A stretch of 27,911 nucleotides of DNA, from positions 9,057-36,967 of the forward strand of contig QZLH01000750.1 of the NCBI GenBank assembly GCA_003833135.1, given 5' to 3'. The DNA is from Oehlia diaphana (taxonomy: Eukaryota; Glomeromycota; Glomeromycetes; Glomerales; Glomeraceae). The number at the start of each line of letters is the position of its first letter. The stretch's first letter is position 1. Of the stretch, positions 20,290 to 27,911 are shown in pieces. The translations under genes and the position numbers were made by a program. Below the pieces are notes generated by a model that saw only the letters and a program-made list of their open reading frames with translations, had not been told where the DNA came from and made no database searches.

Positions 20290-21811
20290 TCATCCTTTAT
20301 TATAAGTTCCTAAACCAAATGATGGACAATAACGATTCCACAAATTTATAGCATGTTCAACTTTTTTCACTCGACTAATAATATGAACATTAATATTTTT
20401 GTTCATAAAAGAGAATACAAAATTATCATTGGTATAACTATTACCAGATTTTCATTCAATTGGATTATATCCTCCAAGAATTTCATTACTATCTTTCACT
20501 TTAATATATGTTACAGTATGAGATTGATTATCACAAATTTCATGAAACGTTTTAGGACGAGATCCACAAAGAATTAATTTGAATTCATATAAATTCTTTA
20601 CCTCATTCACAATGCCTAACTTATCGATCCATTTAGAGATTAATTTAGCACATTGAATTGTAATGGTTTTTGAATCAATACTTTCACGAATAGTATTTTC
20701 TTTGGTTATCTTTGATCCTAACTTGACACTTGGGTTATAATCATTATCCAAAAAGCATTCAATTAAACTTTTATGCAATTTCTTAGCCCTATAAAAAATC
20801 TGATCCGTGTTTTATCTTTCCATGTTTTTTCCATGAATGTATCATTTTCATGGAATTAATAGCCTTAAATCATGGAAATTTTTATCTCGCTAACACGGAT
20901 ATCCGTGAATGTATCATTTTCACGGAATTTTTACGGAAGACATGGAGAAATAATGGAAATATTCGGATAAAAATTTTTTATAGGGTAGGTATAACCTTTT
21001 TATAAGGATATACTTTGTTCAAAATTTTTTGAAGTAAATTTAAATAAATTCAATAAGGGGAATAAGTATTCTTTAAAACATTAAAATCATCCTTTGAATA
21101 GCTTGAAGGATCTGATGAAAGTTCAGATTTCTGAGTTAAGAAAGAGTTCCCAAATTTGAACTTCACTTATTTGAAGATTATCATTTTGAATAAGAGAGAT
21201 CAAATTTTTTTCTGAAATTGAAGTAAAATCAGGTGAAATCAAAAATAATCCTGGTTGCTTAGAAATTAATTCTGTACAAAATTTTTGAAGATCTAAGAAA
21301 AAATCATTTTCAAAACTAATTTAATGCTATATTAAATTAAAATTTTGTCCCATCCAATTTGCTTTGTTTTTAATTAAAAAGGAATTTAAATGAGGAATAG
21401 ACTTAGTTCAATTGCAGTGACCAAAATTTTAATGAGATCTAAAGTATAAAATTCCACTAATGAAAGCCTTCCTCCATAAATATATCTAAAACAAAAGCAT
21501 TTTGAAAAATTAGAAATTAATTTATAAAATGATAATTTATTGATAAATTAATATTTAATTATTACTTACTTAAGGATTATTTGAAAATTTTTGGTCTAAC
21601 CGTTTAATATTAGTTAATTTAATATTTTATACCAATGTTCCATCATTTTTCTTTTTATTTGTTGATAAATTTCTTCGTAAATGAAGACCATTTAAGCACG
21701 AAATACTTTTACATAAGGGTCACTGCATATTTCAATTATGTCATAATAATCATTGTCATCCAAATTTCAAGAAAATTTGTGATAATTTTGGTAAAAATTT
21801 ATTTCAGCCAC
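20290..21811 (-). pseudogene. BTB-BACK-TLD protein pseudogene
   Basis: Two exons (about 21811-21570 and 21485-20290) surround an 84-nt GT-AG intron; joining them gives FQIILKYIYGG. Exon 1 begins at GTG where ATG is expected and holds a BTB remnant (KFLPKLSQ, then DDNDYYDI and DPYVKVFRA in another frame). Exon 2 carries the end of BTB, a BACK-like part (FCTELISK, ISLIQNDNLQISEVQIWE) and a TLD domain (ITIQCAKLISKWIDKL, YEFKLILCGSRPKTFHEICD, VKDSNEILGGYNPIE). Several stops and frameshifts occur. A TGA at 20452-20454 replaces the tryptophan codon after NPIE, yet the frame stays open for 53 more codons to TGA at 20290-20292. A MITE at 20787-20985 splits the linker. BTB proteins often act as CUL3 adaptors and TLD is tied to oxidative-stress resistance, but this copy cannot make a full protein. 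Confidence 0.88.
20787..20985. mobile_element. 199-bp MITE with 3-bp target duplication
   Basis: It begins CCCTATAAAAAAT and ends ATTTTTTATAGGG, perfect 13-bp inverted ends, with similarity continuing to ATCCG/CGGAT. TAG at 20784-20786 and 20986-20988 is the likely 3-bp target duplication. Removing the element plus one TAG rejoins the host BTB-TLD frame as VYPYKKVIPKKLHKS, which supports these borders. Inside are two copies of the palindromic block CCRTGAATGTATCATTTTCA (20831 and 20903). There is no coding capacity. A 3-bp duplication suits Harbinger- or CACTA-type transposases, but the superfamily is unassigned. Confidence 0.85.
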
Positions 21812-21836
21812 AACAATCACAATTAGTATGAATATA

Positions 21837-21858
21837 TTTTTTTTTATAAAAAAAAAAA
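21837..21858 (-). promoter_or_regulatory. T-run/A-run tract before BTB-TLD pseudogene
   Basis: Read on the minus strand, a T run of about 11 is followed by ATA and an A9 run, ending about 25 bases upstream of the ancestral start near 21811. Same arrangement as at the other gene starts. Confidence 0.35.
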
Positions 21859-21924
21859 GAAGAAATTTATTCTAGCCTGTACTTTATATATAATTAACAT
21901 TTGTAGATCATTGAAAGTGACATC

Positions 21925-22212
21925 ATGGTGATACTAAACTTGTTTAAACAATGGCTTAAAACTGACCAGGAGAGGTCGAGTGCATTTTCTTTGGCGATTC
22001 TGACTTTTACGTTTTATGGTAAGTATAATCGAATTACTACAACCTTTGTAAAAAGCAAAGAAAACACTTATTTGGTCGATCATGATCTGGGACCAGTAGA
22101 ATCGGGTCCCGACTCCCGACTCCCAAAACTAAACATTGTTGATTCTTTCCTCATCATTGATTCTGAAATAACCGATGGGCCAATAATAATTTTTTTCCCA
22201 AATTTTGTTTAA
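21925..22212 (+). CDS. Hypothetical small ORF, unrecognised
   Basis: An ATG-initiated frame of 95 codons diverges from the BTB-TLD pseudogene. It is less A+T rich than its surroundings. There is a short tandem CCCGACT repeat near 22106-22122, encoding part of ESGPDSRLPK. A consensus splice donor GTAAGT at 22019-22024 falls inside the frame, so only 21925-22018 may be an exon, or the frame may be spurious. There is no domain, signal peptide or membrane segment that I recognise. Confidence 0.15.
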   Translation: MVILNLFKQWLKTDQERSSAFSLAILTFTFYGKYNRITTTFVKSKENTYLVDHDLGPVESGPDSRLPKLNIVDSFLIIDSEITDGPIIIFFPNFV

Positions 22213-24140
22213 TCTTAATACATATATACCTATAAAATTATCATTATAAATTATATTATGATACTATAAATAGAACATTTTTATTAATAAAATAACAGAG
22301 AAAAGATTTTATTCATTTATTCATTTACATAAAAGAAAGAAAAAAATCTTTGTTTTGGAAAATAAAAAAAATTTTAAATTCAGAAGAAAACTGATTTTTT
22401 TCTAAAATAAAGATATAAAATAAACATAGATATTTTATTTTCTTGTAGAATGATTTATAAAAAAACTTAATAATTAAATGAATTATCCTACTATTTTTAG
22501 ATTATCTCTTTCAATCTGATCAGTAATTTTCGCATAGGAACTTTCATACTAAGATTTACAGCATTATAACTATTGTATGATTTTGATAAATTCATCTGAA
22601 TTGACGTGCTAGATTTATTACTTTTAAGATTCTTTATCCACATTGATTGAATATTAACATGGTATTGTAATATTATTTTAGTAACTATAAGTATGTATAA
22701 ATAGTTTGAATGGTGTAACTTGAAATCCCATACCATATAATTAAAGTCTCTGCCTGATCTATTTATGGACAAAAATTATTCGATCCGTGTAAATGAAATT
22801 TCAACCAAAAAATGTGTTTTTTCTCATCCTTTTCACGTTTAGGATTAATTTTTTTCCAAAACTGAAAAATTGTTATTTTTTTTTAACTAAATAATCCTAT
22901 TGTTTCGAAATTTTAAGACCGATTTTTTTTTATATTATTTTTTTTCGATCTTTTTTTTTTAGACCGTAGTTATTTTTTTAAAAAAAACTTTTTTTCACTC
23001 TTTTTGGACCGAGTTATTTTTGGTACTAATTTAAAATTGATAAATTAATTAATTTATCAATTATTTAATTCAGCCGATTAATTAACCGGTTACAAATTTT
23101 AATTTTGTTTTGACAAGTTTTTTAACCCAATTAAAATCTTTTGTAAAAACTTAAGACTTTAAGCTAATAAATTAAATTAAGATAATTTTAAAAACAACTA
23201 TTTATTATGATATTATTATTAATTTAAATATTTTTATAAATACCAAAGAGTTATTTTTATTTAATTAGTTTTATTTATAAGCAATAATTAAAATGTCATG
23301 TGAAATATTGTAAAATAAAAATGTGGGTTCAGGACAAGCTATTAAAAATAAAAATAGAATCAAAAATCAATCATAAATTAGCTTATTAATTTATATTTTT
23401 ATGATTATCATTTTTTTTTCAAAAGTGGCACATAGTGGCACAGCAAATTTATTAAAAATCAAATTTTAGAATTTTATTCAAATTACGTACGAAAGTTTAA
23501 AGTTTGTTTTATCAATAATGCTCATCAATCATCATGGTCATTCCTGTTCAAAAATGTTTATATTTTCTTTTCTCGGATGTTGTGAAAAATATGTTCGCTT
23601 TTCAAATTGATTATTTATTTGTCATGATAATTGAAAGTTTCTCTAAACTTTTTTGCCCTTAATGTGGTTATTACTAAAGCTTCCCAATTGTAATAATCAT
23701 AAAATAAGAACTGAAAATATATTAGTATATCGCAAATTACTTCTATGAAAATATATAATCAACTTCTACAAATTCGCTTAATTTTTTGCTCTTTTTAAAG
23801 GTATTTATTAAACTTTCAATAAAATTTTCAATTATTAATTTGTAAGCTTTAGTAATATCCTTTTTGATTTATCCTCTATATATTTCACATCCTGTTCTGG
23901 ATGATATACAATATAGTATGGGCGAAAGATAAATATTTAAGTTATGACGAAATAAAAATGTATACCTGGAAATATTGACTAAAATTAACGTTAATTTTGA
24001 CCAAAATGAGTAACAGTGTTATGTTACACTTAAAGGAAAATGACGTAATTATTATCACATGATTTCAATTCAATTTAAATTTGTAACAATCATCGCATAT
24101 TTGTATAATTTGTTTTGACACCTTCTCTTCCGATTATTGA
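22213..24140. other. Non-coding, apart from a 28-nt palindrome
   Basis: A+T-rich sequence with T-rich tracts near 22870-22990. A 91-codon minus-strand frame at 22497-22772 opens with TTG and shows no family motif, so it is not annotated. The final part is the upstream region of the tandem-exon kinase gene. Confidence 0.45.
23035..23062. repeat. Perfect 28-nt palindrome
   Basis: Centred at the 23048/23049 junction; each half reads AATTGATAAATTAA or its reverse complement, with no loop. It is A+T rich, so chance is possible, but 28 nt is long for a perfect palindrome. Confidence 0.9.
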
Positions 24141-24160
24141 TTTTTTTTTAAAAAAAAAAC
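24141..24160 (+). promoter_or_regulatory. T-run/A-run tract before tandem-exon kinase
   Basis: T9 followed by A10, then a second A run, ending shortly before the ATG at 24176. Same arrangement as at the other starts. Confidence 0.35.
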
Positions 24161-24175
24161 AAAAAAATTTATCTC

Positions 24176-27110
24176 ATGTCATCTCAAGATGATATTATAT
24201 GTAAAAGCTGTGATAAAATATATACAAATATTTTTCATAAATGGTGCAGACCATGTACAATAAATAACTTCAAAAAAAATTTCATGAACTGGACTAGTGG
24301 AAATGAAAAGATTGACGATTTTATTCAAAAAATGCAATTGAAAATTGAAAATCATAATGATATATTTGTTGAATGGATACCTTATAACCAGTTCAATAAT
24401 GTTAAGAAAACAAATAAAGATGGTTTTGCTACAGCAATATGGAGAGATGGTTTATTTAGATATGATATAAGAGAAAGGAAACATGAAAAAATATCTAATA
24501 TAGAAGTTTCTTTAAAATGTTTGATCAATTCACAAAATGTTATTAATGAATTTTTAAATGAGGTATGAAACTTCTATTTTTTATAATTTAATCCTTAAAA
24601 GTACTTTATTATAATAACTTTTATATTTAACAGGCTAAAATATATTACACTAAAGGATATGACCCTGATATTGGAATATCCAAAAATCCAGATACAAATG
24701 GTTATATTACAGTATTTAATGATAGTTGTTGCAAAGAATGTGGTGAAATATATACACAAATATATTCAAAATGGTGTAAATCTTGTCAAATAAATAACTT
24801 AGAACTAAATTTTGCAAACTGGACTAGTGGAAATAAAAAAATTGATGAATTCATTCAAGAAATGCAATTGAAAATTGAAAGAGAGGGTGATATAATTGTT
24901 GAATGGATACCTTATAACCAATTCAATAATGTTAAAAAAATAGGCAAAGATGGCTTTACTACAGCAATATGGAAGGATGGTTTATTAAAATATAATGATA
25001 AAATGAAAGAAAACCTAATAAAGAAGTTACTTTAAAATGCTTGAATAATTCTCAAAATGTTATTAGTAACTTGTTAAATGAGGTATGAAACATCTAATTT
25101 TTGTAATTTTAATTTAAAAGTACTTTATTATAACAACTTCTATATTAAACAGACTAAAACATATTCCATTAAATATTATGAAAAAGATATTCCTAAAATA
25201 TATGGAATATCCCAAAATCCAGATACAAAAGACTATATTATAATTCTTGGTGGTTTTTGTGAAAATTGTGGTGAAATATATACAAATATATATTGTCAAT
25301 GGTGTAAACCATGTTATTTAATACAAAATTTTGTTAACTGGACTAGTGGGAATGTAAAAATTGATGAATTCATTCAAGAAATGCAATTAAAAATTGAAAG
25401 TTTAGAAGATATAATTGTAGAATGGATACCTTATGATCAGTTTAATATTATTAAAGAAATAAGAAAAGATAATTTTGCTAGAATATATTTGGCAATATGG
25501 AAAGATGGTCCATTAGAATATAATTATTATAATTACAATAAAGAAAAGCATAAGCATGAAAGGCAACCTAATGAAAAAGTCATTTTAAAATGCTTGAATA
25601 ATTCACAAAATATTATTAATGACTTATTAAATGAGGTATTAAGACTTCTAATCTTTGTAATTTAGTCTTTAAAAGCACTTTATTACAACAACTTTTATAT
25701 TTAACAGGTTAAAGCATCATTATAAACGTAATATTTCTAAAATATATGGATTATCCCAAAATCCAAATACAAGTGAATATATTATTGTATTTAAAGATGA
25801 CTATTGTTGCAAAAACTGTGGTAAATTATATACAAAAATATCTTATAAATGGTGTAAACCATGTCTAATAAATGATTTAAAACAAAATTTTGTAAATTGG
25901 ACTAGTGGGAATGAAAAAATTAACAATTTTATTCAAAAAACGCAATTAAAAATAAATTTATATGATACAATCATTGAATGGATACCATATGACCAGTTTA
26001 ATATTATCAAAGAAATAGGTAAAGGTGGATTCGCTACAGTCTATTTAGCAATATGGAAAGATGGCCCATTAATATTTCGATCAGAAAATAAACATGAAAG
26101 AATACCTAATAAAGAAGTTGCTTTAAAATGCTTACATAATTCACAAAATATTACTAATGAATTTTTAAATAAGGTATGAAATTTATTTGTTTTAGACTTC
26201 ATTAAACACTTCTGAATAATTGATTGTTTTAACTTTTTGATAGGTTAATGCATACTCTATTACTCATGATAGAATTCTCCAAATATATGGAATATCCCAA
26301 AATCCAGATACAAATAACTATATTATTGTACTTGAATATGCAAATGGTGGGAATCTTGATAATTACAATAATAATATCATTGGGAATTATAATTGGATTA
26401 ATAAAGTGTATGTACTAAATGATATTGTTCAAGGTCTTAATAAAATTCATGAAAAAGAAGTAATTCATCATGATTTCCATACAGGAAATATATTGGTATC
26501 ATTTAGGGAAAATATTGGTGGAGATGCTATCAGTAATATATATATTTCAGATATGGGATTATGTGGAGAAGTTAGTAATATAGACAAAACAAAAATTTAT
26601 GGAGTTATACCATTTGTAGCTCCTGAAGTATTAAGAGGAAAGCCATATAATAAAGCAGCAGATGTATATAGTTTTGGTATGATTATGTATCATATTGCAA
26701 CTGGAAGACAACCTTTTGCCAATTGTGCTCATGATAGTATTTTAGTATTAAATATATGTAATGGAATTAGACCTGAAATAAATGAACAAGAAGCACCAAA
26801 ATTTTATATTGATTTAATGAAAAATTGTTGGGATCCAAATCCAGATAAAAGACCAAGTGCTATTGAAATAGTAAAATTGGTCAAAGATTCTCTCCGTGAT
26901 GATAATGAAATTAAAAAGCAAATTGAAAAAGCAGAAGAATATAGAAAATCAAATTTATTATCTAGTGGAAATAGTCAAACAATTCATCCACAAGCTTGTT
27001 ATACTTCTCGATTACTCAATCAATTTACAAAAGAACTTCCAAAGCATGATGATACTTACAATATTTCGGTCGAAGTTATAGATTTTACAGAGTATGTAAC
27101 ATTTACCTAA
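24176..27110 (+). CDS. TKL-type kinase gene with tandemly repeated N-lobe exons (probably degenerate)
   Basis: Exons: 24176-24562 (129 codons), 24634-25082, 25153-25635, 25708-26173 and 26244-27110 (288 codons plus stop). Introns are 71, 70, 72 and 70 nt, all GT-AG. Exons 1-4 each carry a CxxC...WCxxC zinc ribbon, a WTSGN motif, a glycine-loop region and a beta-3 lysine (LKCL). Only exon 5 has a C-lobe. In exon 1, C9/C12 and C24/C27 form the ribbon and K114 is the beta-3 lysine, but the glycine loop reads KDGFATAIW, lacking three residues. Exon 2 (449 nt) carries a 1-nt deletion and a TAA at 25033-25035. Exon 4 (466 nt) is one base out of phase with its acceptor. Splicing 1-5 would give 417 residues and 1-3-5 would give 578, both open. 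The intact gene at 970-3031 also has the ribbon plus N-lobe split from the C-lobe by a phase-0 intron. Whether functional or decaying is undecided. Confidence 0.65.
24634..25082 (+). repeat. Chimeric repeat exon 2 (frameshifted)
   Basis: The exon opens with GISKNPDTNGYITVFN, equivalent to the first part of the C-lobe exon, and runs directly into a ribbon (CCKECGEIY, then WCKSC), WTSGN, KKIGKDGFTTAIW and a beta-3 region. Relative to sister exons one base is missing near 25001-25005 (sisters read AAACATGAAAGA, this copy AAAATGAAAGA). The frame therefore meets TAA at 25033-25035, although the beta-3 lysine region is readable in the shifted frame. Like exon 1 it lacks the V-Y-L of the glycine-loop strand, so these two copies appear most closely related. 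Confidence 0.75.
25153..25635 (+). repeat. Chimeric repeat exon 3 (open frame)
   Basis: 161 codons, phase 0 at both ends. It starts with IPKIYGISQNPDTKDYIII as in the C-lobe exon, then CENCGEIY, WCKPC, WTSGN, EWIPYDQF, and a glycine-loop region EIRKDNFARIYLAIW in which two glycines of the sister motif GKGGF are replaced by R and N. The beta-3 lysine (VILKCL) is retained and it ends LLNE before GTATTA. It is the only repeated exon that can be spliced into a continuous frame with exons 1 and 5. It would add a second ribbon and a degraded N-lobe. Confidence 0.75.
25708..26173 (+). repeat. Chimeric repeat exon 4 (intact glycine loop, wrong phase)
   Basis: Read from 25709 it is open for 155 codons: ISKIYGLSQNPNTSEYIIVF, CCKNCGKLY, WCKPC, WTSGN, EIGKGGFATVYLAIW and VALKCL. 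This is the only copy with a canonical glycine-rich loop. The acceptor AG at 25706-25707 places the exon start at 25708, one base out of phase with the phase-0 exit of exons 1 and 3, so normal splicing reads a TAA within six codons. Compared with the equivalent start of exon 5 the segment is 5 nt shorter. It contains no in-frame ATG before the beta-3 region, so it is easily missed by start-based gene finders. Confidence 0.7.
26244..27110 (+). CDS. Kinase C-lobe exon of the tandem-exon gene
   Basis: It starts in phase 0 with VNAYSITHD, then GISQNPDTNNYIIVLEYANG (hinge region), a catalytic loop reading HHDFHTGN (HHD at 26466-26474), DMG at 26550-26558 in place of DFG, and APE at 26619-26627. 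The helix-F region DVYSFGMIMYHIATGRQPF and the terminal KRPSA motif follow. The catalytic Asp and the loop Asn are kept, but the Arg of HRD is His. The tail contains HPQACYTSRLLNQF, a motif typical of these fungal kinases, and ends with TAA at 27108-27110. A further 3' exon joined at the acceptor near 27161 cannot be excluded. A GTG at 26406 is internal, not a start. Confidence 0.85.
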   Translation, partial: VNAYSITHDRILQIYGISQNPDTNNYIIVLEYANGGNLDNYNNNIIGNYNWINKVYVLNDIVQGLNKIHEKEVIHHDFHTGNILVSFRENIGGDAISNIYISDMGLCGEVSNIDKTKIYGVIPFVAPEVLRGKPYNKAADVYSFGMIMYHIATGRQPFANCAHDSILVLNICNGIRPEINEQEAPKFYIDLMKNCWDPNPDKRPSAIEIVKLVKDSLRDDNEIKKQIEKAEEYRKSNLLSSGNSQTIHPQACYTSRLLNQFTKELPKHDDTYNISVEVIDFTEYVTFT

Positions 27111-27545
27111 ATTATTAGTTTATTTTTATTGAAATTTATTAAATTATAAATCATTTTATAGGTAGGTTATCAAACAAAAAATGAAAACAAGTCAATTAGA
27201 ACATGCATTTGCACTAAATGTATAATACAATTTATTAAAGTTCATTTAAGAAAAAAGTGATGAATTTAAAGTATAAAGGTGTAACACAATTTGAAAACTC
27301 ATGTTCTAATTATAATAAACTCCTTATGCTAGACAAGATGCAACAAATTTAAGCCTACTATTAACATTTAACACAATTTTATAATTAGGATATTATTTTT
27401 TTTTTTATTGATATTATTGTATTTTGTTCAACACTAACTATAGAGTATATGTATTGTTTTTTTTTACATAAATAAAAATTAGTTTGTAATTGAACAAATA
27501 AAATATAAGGTTCGAAAATATTATTAACTATTAATTTATGGTGAT
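27111..27545. other. Non-coding, nothing recognised
   Basis: A+T-rich 3' flank of the kinase gene. An acceptor-like TTTTATAG near 27154-27161 precedes about 30 open codons, which could be an alternative last exon, but I have no supporting motif. Confidence 0.4.
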
Positions 27546-27911
27546 TAGGGATGGCAACGGTCGGTCATGATCGGTTATCGGTCGGTCATAACCGGTCAAG
27601 AACCTTTGACCGACCGACCGACCGTTTGACCGACCGTTTAACCGATCCTGAAAACGTTTGCGAAACGTTTTTTTTTTATGAAATACTTAATAAAAAACGT
27701 TTTCGCAACGTTTTCTATTAAAATAATTAAAAAACGTTTGCGAAACATTTTTTTATTAAATTTTATATTAAAAAACGTTTCGCAAACGTTTTCAGGATCG
27801 GTTAAACGGTCAGTCAAACGGTCGGTTAAACGGTCGGTCAGATCGGTCGGTCAAACGGTCGGTCAGAGGTCTTTGACCGACCGATATCGGTCAAGGTCAT
27901 GACCGGTCAAT
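27546..27911. mobile_element. Second hAT-like foldback element, cut by window end
   Basis: It begins TAGGGATGGCAACGGTC, the same terminus as the element at 15279, followed by arrays of GACCG/CGGTC words in inverted arms. The core differs: a nested inverted repeat has GATCCTGAAAACGTTTGCG on the left (about 27645) and its complement, ending TTTTCAGGATC, on the right (about 27798), with further AAACGTTTGCGAAACG-type palindromes between. The right terminus and the target duplication lie beyond 27911. The 74-codon frame across its right half is a by-product of the CGGTC repeats. Confidence 0.85.

Noticed and set aside
22497..22772. 91-codon minus-strand frame
   Set aside because: Opens with TTG and has no recognisable domain; treated as chance.
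27678..27902. 74-codon plus-strand frame with SVKR repeats
   Set aside because: It is the translation of CGGTC tandem units in the foldback element, not a gene.

Overview
The window looks like nuclear DNA of an arbuscular mycorrhizal fungus (Glomeromycotina, most likely Rhizophagus irregularis or a close relative). It is very A+T rich (about four-fifths by eye). It has many homopolymer runs, 60-130 nt GT-AG introns, and remnants of families greatly expanded in these fungi: tyrosine-kinase-like (TKL-type) kinases with a zinc-ribbon leader, and BTB-BACK-TLD proteins. No tRNA, rRNA, CRISPR or prokaryotic operon signal was found.

Layout. 970-3031 (minus) is an apparently intact 7-exon kinase gene of 514 codons. 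Its upstream sequence is a dispersed module that recurs at 5968 and 12088. 5331-5540 and 9111-9531 (plus) are BTB-domain remnants; the second is split by a TA-flanked MITE (miniature inverted-repeat transposable element). 9981-12058 (minus) is a kinase pseudogene paralogous to the first gene. 15279-15720 is a non-autonomous hAT-like foldback element with an exact 8-bp target duplication; a relative starts at 27546 and runs off the window. 17405-17695 and 18391-19020 (plus) are decayed coding remnants of unnamed families. 20290-21811 (minus) is a BTB-BACK-TLD pseudogene carrying a 199-bp MITE whose removal restores the local reading frame. 24176-27110 (plus) is the oddest locus: a kinase gene with four tandem copies of the zinc-ribbon plus N-lobe exon in front of one C-lobe exon. 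Copies two to four are chimeric, each beginning with the first ~30 codons of the C-lobe exon.

Together this is an accessory region shaped by gene-family duplication, decay and small DNA transposons. Only the first kinase looks intact. The tandem-exon kinase could give open products only through particular splice choices (exon 1 to 5, or 1-3-5), because exons 2 and 4 are out of frame. Several gene starts share a T-run/A-run tract just upstream, sometimes with a TACTGTATATA motif. The long stretches between these loci hold nothing I can support as genes. All family assignments come from recalled motif patterns; no search was run.
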